Positions 18,681 to 25,979 of a stretch of DNA of 44,100 nucleotides are shown in pieces (position 1 is the stretch's first letter; every line of letters starts with the position of its first letter). A model generated the notes under the pieces. That model was not told where the DNA came from. It searched no databases and worked only from the letters and a program-made list of their open reading frames with translations. A program made the translations under genes and the position numbers. The stretch is from DATCLS01 sp035265325 (GTDB taxonomy: Bacteria; Actinomycetota; Acidimicrobiia; Acidimicrobiales; VFJN01), in assembly GCA_035265325.1 (NCBI GenBank), contig DATFOS010000218.1:1-44100 (forward strand), read 5' to 3'.

Positions 18681-19568
18681 ATGGATCGGATCGATCAGCA
18701 GCAGGGTGCGATCGACGAGTTCCTCGATCTGCTGCGCCACGAACGGCGAGGAGACACGTGGGTCGGTCGGACACCCGACGGGTATGGGCCCGTGGTGTTC
18801 GGGGGAGTCGGGCTGGCCCTCACGATCAGCGCCGCATGCGGTGACGCCCCGGTGGGAAGCCGGCTCCACTCGCTGCACGCCCACTTCCTCCGGCCCGTGC
18901 TGGGCGGACAAGAGATCGTCTTCAGCAGCGAGGTCGTGAAGGCGGGACGCACGTTCAACCTGCACCGCGTCACCGCGTCGCAGCACGCCAACCCGGTCAT
19001 CACGATGACCTGTTCGTTCACCACTGACACCGACGGCTATGTGTACGACCTCTCCGGGATCCCCACCGACGTCCCCCTGCCCGGCGACCTCCCCGAACCC
19101 GATGACACCACCGACGAGGTCGGGCCGTGGGACGAGCGTTGGCTCGGTCCCACTCGCTTGCGACCCGATGGCACCCGCGAGGCGACTCATCGCCACTGGT
19201 TCCGCCTACCTCGAACGCTCGACGACGACCCGCACCTGCACACGGCGCTGCTCGGCTATGCAACCGACTGGACCGGCCTCGGTGGGCGACCCCTCCACCT
19301 CGAGGGCGACACCACCGGCATGATCAGTCTCGACCACGCCGCCTGGTTCCACCGGCCCGCCCGCGCCGACGACTGGCTCCTCCAGGACGTGCAAAGCCTC
19401 GTCAACGCCGGAGGCCGCGGGACCCTGCGCGGCGTGATCCGGAACCCGCAGGGGATGATCGTCGCGTCCATGGCCCAGGAGATGCTCCTCCGGCCGATGA
19501 CGCCTGACCATCAGGTGAGGGGCCGTGCCCGCTCTCAAAGCGCCCAGAATCCTCGTTCTGTCAAGTAA
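18681..19568 (+). CDS. Acyl-CoA thioesterase, TesB-like double hot-dog protein
   Basis: This 295-residue protein has two hot-dog repeats of the TesB/thioesterase II type, which hydrolyse acyl-CoA to free acid and CoA. The N-terminal half has FGGVGLALTISAA and the LHSLHAHFLRPV strand; the C-terminal half has MISLDHAAWFHRP with the catalytic Asp near 217 and DDWLLQDVQS with the glutamine. The ATG at 18681 lies four bases after the crotonase-remnant stop, so its translation probably depends on that frame. It ends with TAA, unusual in this window. It may recycle CoA from intermediates of the upstream pathway. Confidence 0.86.
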   Translation: MDRIDQQQGAIDEFLDLLRHERRGDTWVGRTPDGYGPVVFGGVGLALTISAACGDAPVGSRLHSLHAHFLRPVLGGQEIVFSSEVVKAGRTFNLHRVTASQHANPVITMTCSFTTDTDGYVYDLSGIPTDVPLPGDLPEPDDTTDEVGPWDERWLGPTRLRPDGTREATHRHWFRLPRTLDDDPHLHTALLGYATDWTGLGGRPLHLEGDTTGMISLDHAAWFHRPARADDWLLQDVQSLVNAGGRGTLRGVIRNPQGMIVASMAQEMLLRPMTPDHQVRGRARSQSAQNPRSVK

Positions 19569-19592
19569 AAGGACGAGTCCCGGAGCGGGCCG

Positions 19593-19955
19593 TCAGCGGT
19601 CCGTGAGGAGGTGCGTCCTGGTCAGCGGGCGGGCGGCGCTCAGCAGGTGCTCGGCGGCGGCCCGGAGGTCGGCCATCGTCCGGGCCGACTGCAGGTCGGC
19701 CTCGGTGTCCTCGACGGCGGCCTCCAGCGTGTAGAGCCTGTCGTGGAGCTCTTCGAGTTCCCGGCGGGTCAGGATCACCCGGTCGTCGCCGAAGCCGGCG
19801 TCCGTCGACCGGCGGCGGGCCAGGTAGTCCATCTGACGGCAGCCGGGCCGGCAGAACTCCCGGGGACGGCCCCGACCCGCCCGCGGCGGCAACACACGGC
19901 CGCACCACCGGCACCTCCGCTTCTCGCCTGATTCCGTCACTTGACGAATTGCCAC
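19593..19955 (-). CDS. Zinc-ribbon and coiled-coil protein of unknown function
   Basis: About 120 residues are well supported. A treble-clef-like zinc site (CRWCGRVLPP and FCRPGCRQ, i.e. C-x2-C then C-x3-C) is followed by a basic YLARRRS stretch and a C-terminal helix rich in Glu, Ala and Leu (LEELHDRLYTLEAAVEDTEADL). Similar short proteins are common in actinobacteria and may bind nucleic acid, but the function is not established. The start is uncertain: the GTG at 19955 gives the conserved part, and an ATG at 19994 in the same frame is also possible. It is convergent with the thioesterase gene. Confidence 0.65.
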   Translation of the reverse strand: MAIRQVTESGEKRRCRWCGRVLPPRAGRGRPREFCRPGCRQMDYLARRRSTDAGFGDDRVILTRRELEELHDRLYTLEAAVEDTEADLQSARTMADLRAAAEHLLSAARPLTRTHLLTDR

Positions 19956-20197
19956 GGGGAGAGGATGCCACGCCGCCGACCGCCGGCCGCGCATCCCCGG
20001 ACCACGACCTCGGGGCCACTCGACGCGGGCGGTCCCGGCCGACGGCGGTGGCCCGGGACTCGCGCACGGTGCGCCCAGCCGTTTCTCGGGCCCCGGCACG
20101 CCGCTGTCACGACGACGAGTCGGGGTCGGCGGTCGTGACCGGGGGCGGTAGGTTGCGGCGCAGCGGGCGGCAGGCAGTGCTTCGAGAGGACCAGGTC

Positions 20198-21700
20198 ATG
20201 ACCACCCCTTCGGCCGACATCGGGGTCACCGGCCTCGCCGTCATGGGGCGCAACCTCGCCCGGAACCTGGCCCGCCACGGGTTCACGGTGGCGCTGCACA
20301 ACCGCACGCCGTCCCGGACCCAGGCGCTGGTCGAGCAGTTCGGCGACGAGGGCACGTTCGTACCTACCGAGTCGGTCGAGCAGTTCGTCGCCGCCATCGC
20401 CCGCCCCCGCAAGGTGCTGATCATGGTGAAGGCGGGCGAGGCGACCGACGCGGTGATCAGCGAGCTGGTCCCGCTGCTCGACGTCGACGACGTGGTCATC
20501 GATGGCGGCAACGCCCACTTCGAGGACACCCGCCGCCGCGAGGCCGACCTCCGCTGGCACGGGCTGCACTTCGTCGGCGCCGGGGTGTCCGGCGGCGAGG
20601 AGGGGGCGCTCAACGGGCCGAGCATCATGCCGGGCGGGTCCGAGGAGTCGTACGCCACGCTCGGGCCGCTCTTCGAGGCCATCGCCGCCCAGGTCGACGG
20701 TACGCCCTGCTGCACCCACGTCGGGCCCGACGGCGCGGGTCACTTCGTGAAGATGGTGCACAACGGCATCGAGTACGCCGACATGCAGCTCATCGCCGAG
20801 GCGTACGACCTGCTCCGGTCCGGCCTCGACCTCTCCCCCGACGAGATCGCCGAGGTGTTCCGCAGCTGGAATGCGGGCGACCTCGAGTCCTTCCTCATCG
20901 AGATCACCGCGGACGTGCTGGGCCACGTCGACACCACCACCGGCCGGCCCTTCGTCGACGTCGTGGTCGACGAGGCCGAGCAGAAGGGCACCGGCCGGTG
21001 GACCGTGCAGTCCGCGCTCGAGCTGGGCGTCCCGGTCACGGGCATCGCCGAGGCGGTATTCGCCCGGTCGCTGTCCGGCCACGGCGCCCAGCGGGCCGCC
21101 GCCCGCATCCTGCCCGGGCCTCCGGGGATCGGTGGCGACGTGCGCACGGCAGGCGGCGGCGCCCGTGTGCCGGGCGGGAACGGCTCCGGGCGGCGCCTAT
21201 CCGGCCCCGAGTCCGAGCGCTTCGTCGAGGACGTGCGCCGGGCGCTCTACGCCTCCAAGGTCGTGGCGTACGCCCAGGGCTTCGACCAGATCACGGCGGG
21301 GAGCGAGGCCTACGGCTGGGACGTGGACCGCGGGGCCATGGCCACGATCTGGCGGGGCGGGTGCATCATCCGGGCCCGCTTCCTCGACCGGATCCGCCAG
21401 GCCTACGACGCCGAGCCCGACCTGCCGTCGCTGCTGCTGGACGACTACTTCCGCGAGGCGCTCACCACCGGGCAGGACTCGTGGCGCCGCGTCGTCGCCA
21501 CCGCCGCCACGCTGGGCATCCCGGCGCCGGGTTTCTCCTCGGCGCTCGCCTACTACGACGGGCTGCGGCGCCACCGGCTGCCGGCGGCCCTGGTCCAGGG
21601 CCTGCGGGACCTGTTCGGCGCCCACACCTACCGCCGCATCGACAAGGACGGCGCCTTCCACACGCTCTGGTCCGGCGACGGGTCGGAGGTCACGGCCTGA
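20198..21700 (+). CDS. gnd: 6-Phosphogluconate dehydrogenase, decarboxylating
   Basis: This enzyme of the oxidative pentose phosphate pathway converts 6-phosphogluconate to ribulose 5-phosphate, CO2 and NADPH (or NADH). The N-terminal Rossmann motif is GVTGLAVMGRNLARN, and substrate-site motifs are GAGVSGGEEGALNGPSIMPGG and FVKMVHNGIEYADMQ. The C-terminal helical domain has KGTGRWTVQSALELGVP and ends with RRIDKDGAFHTLWSG. At 500 residues it is slightly longer than usual because of a Gly/Pro-rich insertion of about 25 residues near 305-330, before RFVEDVRRALYASK. GAGAGGA at 20184-20190 sets the ATG at 20198. The upstream open frame is not coding-like. Confidence 0.95.
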   Translation: MTTPSADIGVTGLAVMGRNLARNLARHGFTVALHNRTPSRTQALVEQFGDEGTFVPTESVEQFVAAIARPRKVLIMVKAGEATDAVISELVPLLDVDDVVIDGGNAHFEDTRRREADLRWHGLHFVGAGVSGGEEGALNGPSIMPGGSEESYATLGPLFEAIAAQVDGTPCCTHVGPDGAGHFVKMVHNGIEYADMQLIAEAYDLLRSGLDLSPDEIAEVFRSWNAGDLESFLIEITADVLGHVDTTTGRPFVDVVVDEAEQKGTGRWTVQSALELGVPVTGIAEAVFARSLSGHGAQRAAARILPGPPGIGGDVRTAGGGARVPGGNGSGRRLSGPESERFVEDVRRALYASKVVAYAQGFDQITAGSEAYGWDVDRGAMATIWRGGCIIRARFLDRIRQAYDAEPDLPSLLLDDYFREALTTGQDSWRRVVATAATLGIPAPGFSSALAYYDGLRRHRLPAALVQGLRDLFGAHTYRRIDKDGAFHTLWSGDGSEVTA

Positions 21701-21789
21701 GACCGTGGGAGCCACCGGCCGGGACGGGCGTCGCCGCGGGCGGCGAACCGACGCTGGCTAGCCGCGCCGGCGTGCCAGACTCCCCGCAG

Positions 21790-22755
21790 ATGCTGCCCGC
21801 GCCTCCCGTCGCCCCGCCGGTCGTGCGGGTCGGCGGCCTCACGATGCGGTACCCCAACGGCGTGACCGCCCTGGCGGGACTCGACGTGGCGGTCCCCAAG
21901 GGGTCGGTCGGGCTGGTCGGGGCCAACGGCGCCGGCAAGACCACGATGTTCCGGCTGCTCCTCGGCCTGGTCGCCCCGACGGCGGGGTGGGTCGAGGTCG
22001 CCGGGCGCTCGGTGGCCGACGACCCGGTCGGGGTCCGCAGCCGCGTGGGGTACATGCCCGAACACGACTGCCTGCCGCTCGACCAGTCCGCCGCCGACCT
22101 GGTGGCGACGTTCGGCGAGATCGCCGGGCTCCCGGCCCGGGCGGCCCGCCAGCGGGCGTCCGACATGCTCGACCTGGTCGGGCTCGACGAGGCCCGGTTC
22201 CGTCCCGTCGGCGGGTTCTCGACCGGGATGCGCCAGCGGACCAAGCTCGCCACCGCCCTCGTGGCCGACCCCGAGCTGGTCCTCCTCGACGAGCCGACCG
22301 CCGGCCTCGACCCGGTCGGTCGTGAGGAGATGCTCGGGCTGGTCGGCCGCCTGTCCGGCTTCGGGATCTCGGTGCTGATGGCCACGCACCTGCTCGACGA
22401 CGTGCAGCGGGTGTGCGAGCACGTCGTGATGATCGACCGGGGCCACCTCGTGCTGGCGGGGCCCATCGACCAGCTCACCCAGCGGACCGGGGTGATGCGG
22501 GTCGAGGTGGGCGGCGGCCCGGCGGACGGGGACGGGCGCGATGGGGCGGCCCGGGCGCTCGGCGCCGCCATCGGTCAGCGGGGCGTCAACGCCGCCCTGG
22601 TCGACGAGCAGACGCTCGACATCGACACGAGCCGCCGGGACGACACGTTCGACCTGGTCCGCGACACGGTCGCCGAACTCGGCCTGCGCCTCTACTCGCT
22701 GTCGACGCGGCACCGGTCGCTCGACGACCTGTTCGTCCACCGGGGGCCGCAGTGA
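21790..22755 (+). CDS. ABC transporter ATP-binding protein (first pair)
   Basis: This 321-residue ATPase of the ABC-2 exporter type has Walker A GANGAGKTT near 46-54, Q-loop region VGYMPEHDCLP, signature FSTGMRQRTKLATAL, Walker B LVLLDEPTAGLDP, and the H-loop ATHLLDDVQ. The C-terminal 90 residues form the regulatory extension found in CcmA/YxlF-like subunits. The ATG at 21790 starts a short Pro-rich leader. It overlaps the following permease gene by four bases (GTGA). Four genes in a row here encode two ATPase/permease pairs; the transported substrate cannot be named. Confidence 0.88.
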   Translation: MLPAPPVAPPVVRVGGLTMRYPNGVTALAGLDVAVPKGSVGLVGANGAGKTTMFRLLLGLVAPTAGWVEVAGRSVADDPVGVRSRVGYMPEHDCLPLDQSAADLVATFGEIAGLPARAARQRASDMLDLVGLDEARFRPVGGFSTGMRQRTKLATALVADPELVLLDEPTAGLDPVGREEMLGLVGRLSGFGISVLMATHLLDDVQRVCEHVVMIDRGHLVLAGPIDQLTQRTGVMRVEVGGGPADGDGRDGAARALGAAIGQRGVNAALVDEQTLDIDTSRRDDTFDLVRDTVAELGLRLYSLSTRHRSLDDLFVHRGPQ

Positions 22756-23690
22756 GCACCGGGCCGCTCGTAGGCCCGCCCGCCGGCGGGACGGCCGTCC
22801 CCGGGGCGCTGGGCGCCGTCTACGACCGCGGCTACCGGCCCTACGTCGGGCCCCGGGGTGGGCGGCGCGAGGCGGCGCTGGCCGTGTGGCGCCTCTCGGT
22901 GCGCCGGGCGCTCGGGTTGCGCCGGTCCTGGCGCCAGAAGGTCTTCCCCTGGTCGCTCCTCGCCATAGCGTCGGTGCCCGCGATCATCGAGGTGGGCGTG
23001 GCGTACGCCATCCGCGACGACCCGATCGAGTTCGCCGACTTCAACTTCACGACCTACCGCGAGTACGTGGGCGTGTCGACGGCCCTGCTGGTGTTCGTCG
23101 CGCTGAGCGCCCCGGACGCCATCTGCCCCGACCGCCGGCACCGGGTCCTGCCGCTCATGTTCTCCCGTCCCCTCACCGGGGCCGACTACGTGTGGGCCAA
23201 GCTCGGGGCGATCTTCGCCATCGTGTTCGGGTTCGGCTTCCTGCCGCAGGTGGTGCTTTTCGTGGGCCAGATGCTGGTCAGCGACGGGGCCCTCGACTAC
23301 TTCACCGACAACGCCGACGTCATCTGGAAGGTGCCGGCGGCGGTGGCGGTCCTCGCCGCCTACTACGCCGCGCTGGGGGTCGCGCTGGCGTCGCTGACCG
23401 ACCGGCGGATCGTCGGCGGCGTCGCCCTCATCGGCACGATCCTCGTCTCGTCCGGCGTGGCGGGGGCGTTCATCGAGGCGTCCGACGACGAGGCGTCGGT
23501 CATGGCGGTCGTGAACCTCCTGGCGCTGCCGCTCGGGGTGCGCGACCTCATCTTCCTGGGCCACGTCACCGAGGACACGGGGATGCAGGGCATCGCCGGC
23601 GGCGGCATCCTCACGATCACGGGCTACCTCGTGGTCTTGCTCGGGTCGCTGGCCGTGGCGTTCGCCCGCTACCGCGAGGTCGACCTGTGA
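22752..23690 (+). CDS. ABC transporter permease (first pair)
   Basis: This 312-residue membrane protein has a conserved basic N-terminal region (LGAVYDRGYRPYVGPRGGRR) that lies on the cytoplasmic face, followed by about six hydrophobic segments. Examples are VFPWSLLAIASVPAIIEVGVAY, ALLVFVALSAPDAI and IFAIVFGFGFLPQVVLFVG. This arrangement is typical of ABC-2-type permeases. The loop CPDRRHRVLPLMFSRPLTGADYV resembles the ATPase-contact loop. It starts with GTG inside the stop of the ATPase and is itself overlapped by the next ATPase gene. Confidence 0.82.
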   Translation: MSTGPLVGPPAGGTAVPGALGAVYDRGYRPYVGPRGGRREAALAVWRLSVRRALGLRRSWRQKVFPWSLLAIASVPAIIEVGVAYAIRDDPIEFADFNFTTYREYVGVSTALLVFVALSAPDAICPDRRHRVLPLMFSRPLTGADYVWAKLGAIFAIVFGFGFLPQVVLFVGQMLVSDGALDYFTDNADVIWKVPAAVAVLAAYYAALGVALASLTDRRIVGGVALIGTILVSSGVAGAFIEASDDEASVMAVVNLLALPLGVRDLIFLGHVTEDTGMQGIAGGGILTITGYLVVLLGSLAVAFARYREVDL

Positions 23691-24808
23691 CGGCGGTCCC
23701 GGCTCCGCCGCCACCGCCGCCGGACCCGCGTCCTGCGCCCCCGACCGCCGCTCCCCCGGGCCCCGCTCCCCCGGCCCCCGCGCCCCCGGCTCCTGGCCCC
23801 CGGGCGGTGGCGCCGCCGGCGAGGCCGCCCGGGCCGTCCGCCCCGCCAGGCGTGCAGGGCACCGGCGTGCCCGGCCAACCGCTCGACCCCGCCTTCGTCC
23901 CCGACCCGACGGTCGAGGTGCGGGGCGTGTCGGTGTGGTTCGGGCACAAGGTGGCGCTGACCGAGGTGTCGTGCTCGTTCGGGCCCGGCGTCACCGGCCT
24001 GCTGGGACCGAACGGCGCCGGCAAGACCACCCTCATGCGGGCGCTGTGTGGGCTGCTCAAGCCGAACGAGGGCGCCGTGCGGGTGCTGGGCGCCGACCCG
24101 CACACCGATCGGGCGGTCCAGGCCCGGATCGCCCTGGTCCCCGAGGACGACGCCGTCCCGCCGGCCCTCACCGCCCGCCGGCTGGTCCGCTACACGGCGG
24201 CGCTGCACCGGGTGTCCGATCCGTCCCTGCCCGACCGCTGCCTCGCCACGGTGGGCCTGCTCGACGTGGCCGACCGCAAGGTGGGCGGATTCTCCAAGGG
24301 CATGCGCCAGCGCGCCAAGGTGGCGGCGGCCCTGGTCACGAACCCACAGGTCCTCGTGCTGGACGAGCCGCTCAACGGCGCCGACCCCGTCCAGCGGGTG
24401 GCGTTGATCGAGCTGTTCCAGGCGCTCGGCCACCAGGGACGGACCGTGGTCGTCAGCTCGCACGTCCTCCACGAGGTCGAGCGGCTGGCCGCCCGGCAGG
24501 TCGTGGTGGTCCGGGGACGGCTCGCCGCCGCCGGCACCCACCGCGCCATCCGCGACTCCCTGGCGGACCGGCCCCGGTCGGTGCTCGTCCGCACGCCGTC
24601 GCCCCGGGAGCTCGCCACCGGGCTGGTGCGGCTCGACGTCGTGCGGGGCGTCACCGTCGACGGGACCACCGTCGTCGTGTCCTCCGAGCGCGCCGGCGAG
24701 CTGGCCGCGGTGCTGCCCGCCGTCGCCCGCGAGGCCGGCGCCCGGCTGCACGAGGTCCGCCCCCTCGACGACTCCCTCGAGAGCGTGTTCCGGGAGCTGC
24801 TGCGATGA
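23687..24808 (+). CDS. ABC transporter ATP-binding protein with Pro-rich N-terminus (second pair)
   Basis: This 373-residue protein starts with about 70 residues made almost only of Pro, Ala and Gly, presumably disordered. The ATPase domain follows: Walker A GPNGAGKTT near 109-117, signature FSKGMRQRAKVAAAL, Walker B LVLDEPLNGADP, and the H-loop SSHVLHEVE. The motifs match the ATPase of the first pair closely, so the two pairs may come from a duplication. The GTG at 23687 overlaps the previous stop. A start nearer the ATPase domain cannot be ruled out, but the overlap favours the long form. Confidence 0.85.
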   Translation: MTAVPAPPPPPPDPRPAPPTAAPPGPAPPAPAPPAPGPRAVAPPARPPGPSAPPGVQGTGVPGQPLDPAFVPDPTVEVRGVSVWFGHKVALTEVSCSFGPGVTGLLGPNGAGKTTLMRALCGLLKPNEGAVRVLGADPHTDRAVQARIALVPEDDAVPPALTARRLVRYTAALHRVSDPSLPDRCLATVGLLDVADRKVGGFSKGMRQRAKVAAALVTNPQVLVLDEPLNGADPVQRVALIELFQALGHQGRTVVVSSHVLHEVERLAARQVVVVRGRLAAAGTHRAIRDSLADRPRSVLVRTPSPRELATGLVRLDVVRGVTVDGTTVVVSSERAGELAAVLPAVAREAGARLHEVRPLDDSLESVFRELLR

Positions 24809-25647
24809 GCGTCCCGGCCCCACCCGGCCCCCCGCCGGGACCCCCTCCCGGCCCGCTGCCGCCCTCCCCCGGCCGGGTCGTCACGGCCCCCCCGCCGGGC
24901 GGCAAGGCTCTGCTGTCGCCGTTCGCCGCCGTCCTCGACTACACGCTGCGGGCGTGCCTGCCGGCCAAGCGCTGGTGGGGCGTGCTGCTGCCGTGCCTCG
25001 GCGCGGTGCTGTTCGGGCTGCTGGCGACCCTGCCGGACGTGCGGCCGGAGCGGGCCTTCGCCGCCGTGGCGGAGCAGGGCCTGTTCGGCCTCATCGTCCC
25101 GCTGACCTGCCTGGTCATCGGCGACGCCGTGCTCGGCGCCGACATGCGGGCGGGGACGTTCCCGCTCACCTGGCTGTCGCCGGTCCCGTTCCGCACGATC
25201 GTGCTGGGGCGCTGGCTCGGCGGCTGGCTCGTCGCACTGGTCACGCTGGTGCCGGCGCTGGCCCTGGCGACCGTGGTGGCCGGCGTCCCCGACGGGGTCG
25301 GCGCCATCGTCGTCGCCGGGGCGGTCGGGTCCGCCGCCTACATCGCCCTGTTCGTGATGATCGGCGTGCTTGCCCGGCGGGCCGCCGTGTGGTCGCTGGC
25401 GGTCGTGTTCCTCGGCGAGCGGCTGCTCGGCGGCGTGTTGTCGGGCGTCGCGCAGCTGTCGCCGCTGTGGGAGACCCAGCAGGCCTACGCCGGCCTGGCC
25501 GAGGACGCCGGTGGCCGGCGCATGCTGCGCAGCGGCATGCCGGACGGCTGGGGCGCCGTGGTGCGGCTGCTCCTGATCCTCGTCGTGACGCTGGCCGTGG
25601 CGACCTGGCGGCTGAAGCGCCTCCAGCCGACCGGCGGCGACGAGTAG
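24805..25647 (+). CDS. ABC transporter permease with Pro-rich N-terminus (second pair)
   Basis: This 280-residue membrane protein begins with a Pro/Gly-rich leader of about 30 residues and then has about six hydrophobic helices. Examples are RWWGVLLPCLGAVLFGLLATL, LFGLIVPLTCLVIGDAVLGA, and near the end VVRLLLILVVTLAVATWRL. The DMRAGTFPLTWLSPVPFRTIVLGRW segment after helix 2 is the likely ATPase-contact loop. ATGA couples it to the preceding ATPase gene. It ends with TAG, so amber works as a stop in this genome. The substrate is unknown. Confidence 0.8.
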   Translation: MSVPAPPGPPPGPPPGPLPPSPGRVVTAPPPGGKALLSPFAAVLDYTLRACLPAKRWWGVLLPCLGAVLFGLLATLPDVRPERAFAAVAEQGLFGLIVPLTCLVIGDAVLGADMRAGTFPLTWLSPVPFRTIVLGRWLGGWLVALVTLVPALALATVVAGVPDGVGAIVVAGAVGSAAYIALFVMIGVLARRAAVWSLAVVFLGERLLGGVLSGVAQLSPLWETQQAYAGLAEDAGGRRMLRSGMPDGWGAVVRLLLILVVTLAVATWRLKRLQPTGGDE

Positions 25648-25672
25648 CGCTCTCCGGCCGGGGCTGAACGCG

Positions 25673-25697
25673 GACGGCGCTCCGCGGGGCGGCCGTC
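25673..25697 (+). terminator. Hairpin after the ABC gene cluster
   Basis: GACGGC (25673-25678) and GCCGTC (25692-25697) can pair over a GC-rich 13-base loop, 26-50 bases after the last permease stop. There is no T-run. It would separate the transporter transcript from the riboswitch promoter. Confidence 0.3.
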
Positions 25698-25733
25698 TCC
25701 GCCGGTTCGGCTGCGTGACGGATGTCGCAAGGC

Positions 25734-25762
25734 TCGAACGGGCCCGGGACGGCCGGTAACGT
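25734..25762 (+). promoter_or_regulatory. Candidate promoter of the glycine riboswitch/gcvP transcript
   Basis: TCGAAC (25734-25739), a 17-base spacer and TAACGT (25757-25762) form a plausible sigma-A promoter. It would start transcription about 15 bases before the riboswitch aptamer. The -10 fits TAnnnT; the -35 is weak. Confidence 0.45.
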
Positions 25763-25783
25763 GAGCGACGCTGATGACCCCCC

Positions 25784-25877
25784 GCGGGAGAGTCCCGGGC
25801 AACCGGGCGCCGAAGGGGCAACCACCCCGGAACCTCTCAGGCACAAGGGACCGCGAGGGCGAGGCAACTCTGGAGGC
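25784..25877 (+). ncRNA. Glycine riboswitch, single aptamer
   Basis: The segment contains the conserved glycine aptamer elements in order: GGGAGAGTCC, then GCGCCGAAGGGGCAA, then CCCGGAACCTCTCAGGC, CAAGGGACCGC, and the closing ACTCTGGAGG. These are the family's P1, P2 and P3a/b strands and binding-core bases. It lies about 100 bases upstream of gcvP, the classic target, where glycine binding turns on the glycine cleavage system. I see no second aptamer, although tandem arrangements are common. The region 25878-25979 would be the expression platform: TGGCGAC and GTCGCCA can form a stem there, and AGGGGG could pair with CCCCCT next to the ribosome site. Confidence 0.88.
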
Positions 25878-25979
25878 ACGTCCGTGGCGACAGAGGGGGC
25901 GCGTTACCTCGGGCGTCGCCAGCTGGGAAACCGGCGGCGCTCGTCGAGGAATCCGACGCCAACCCCCTGGGAGTTCCCC

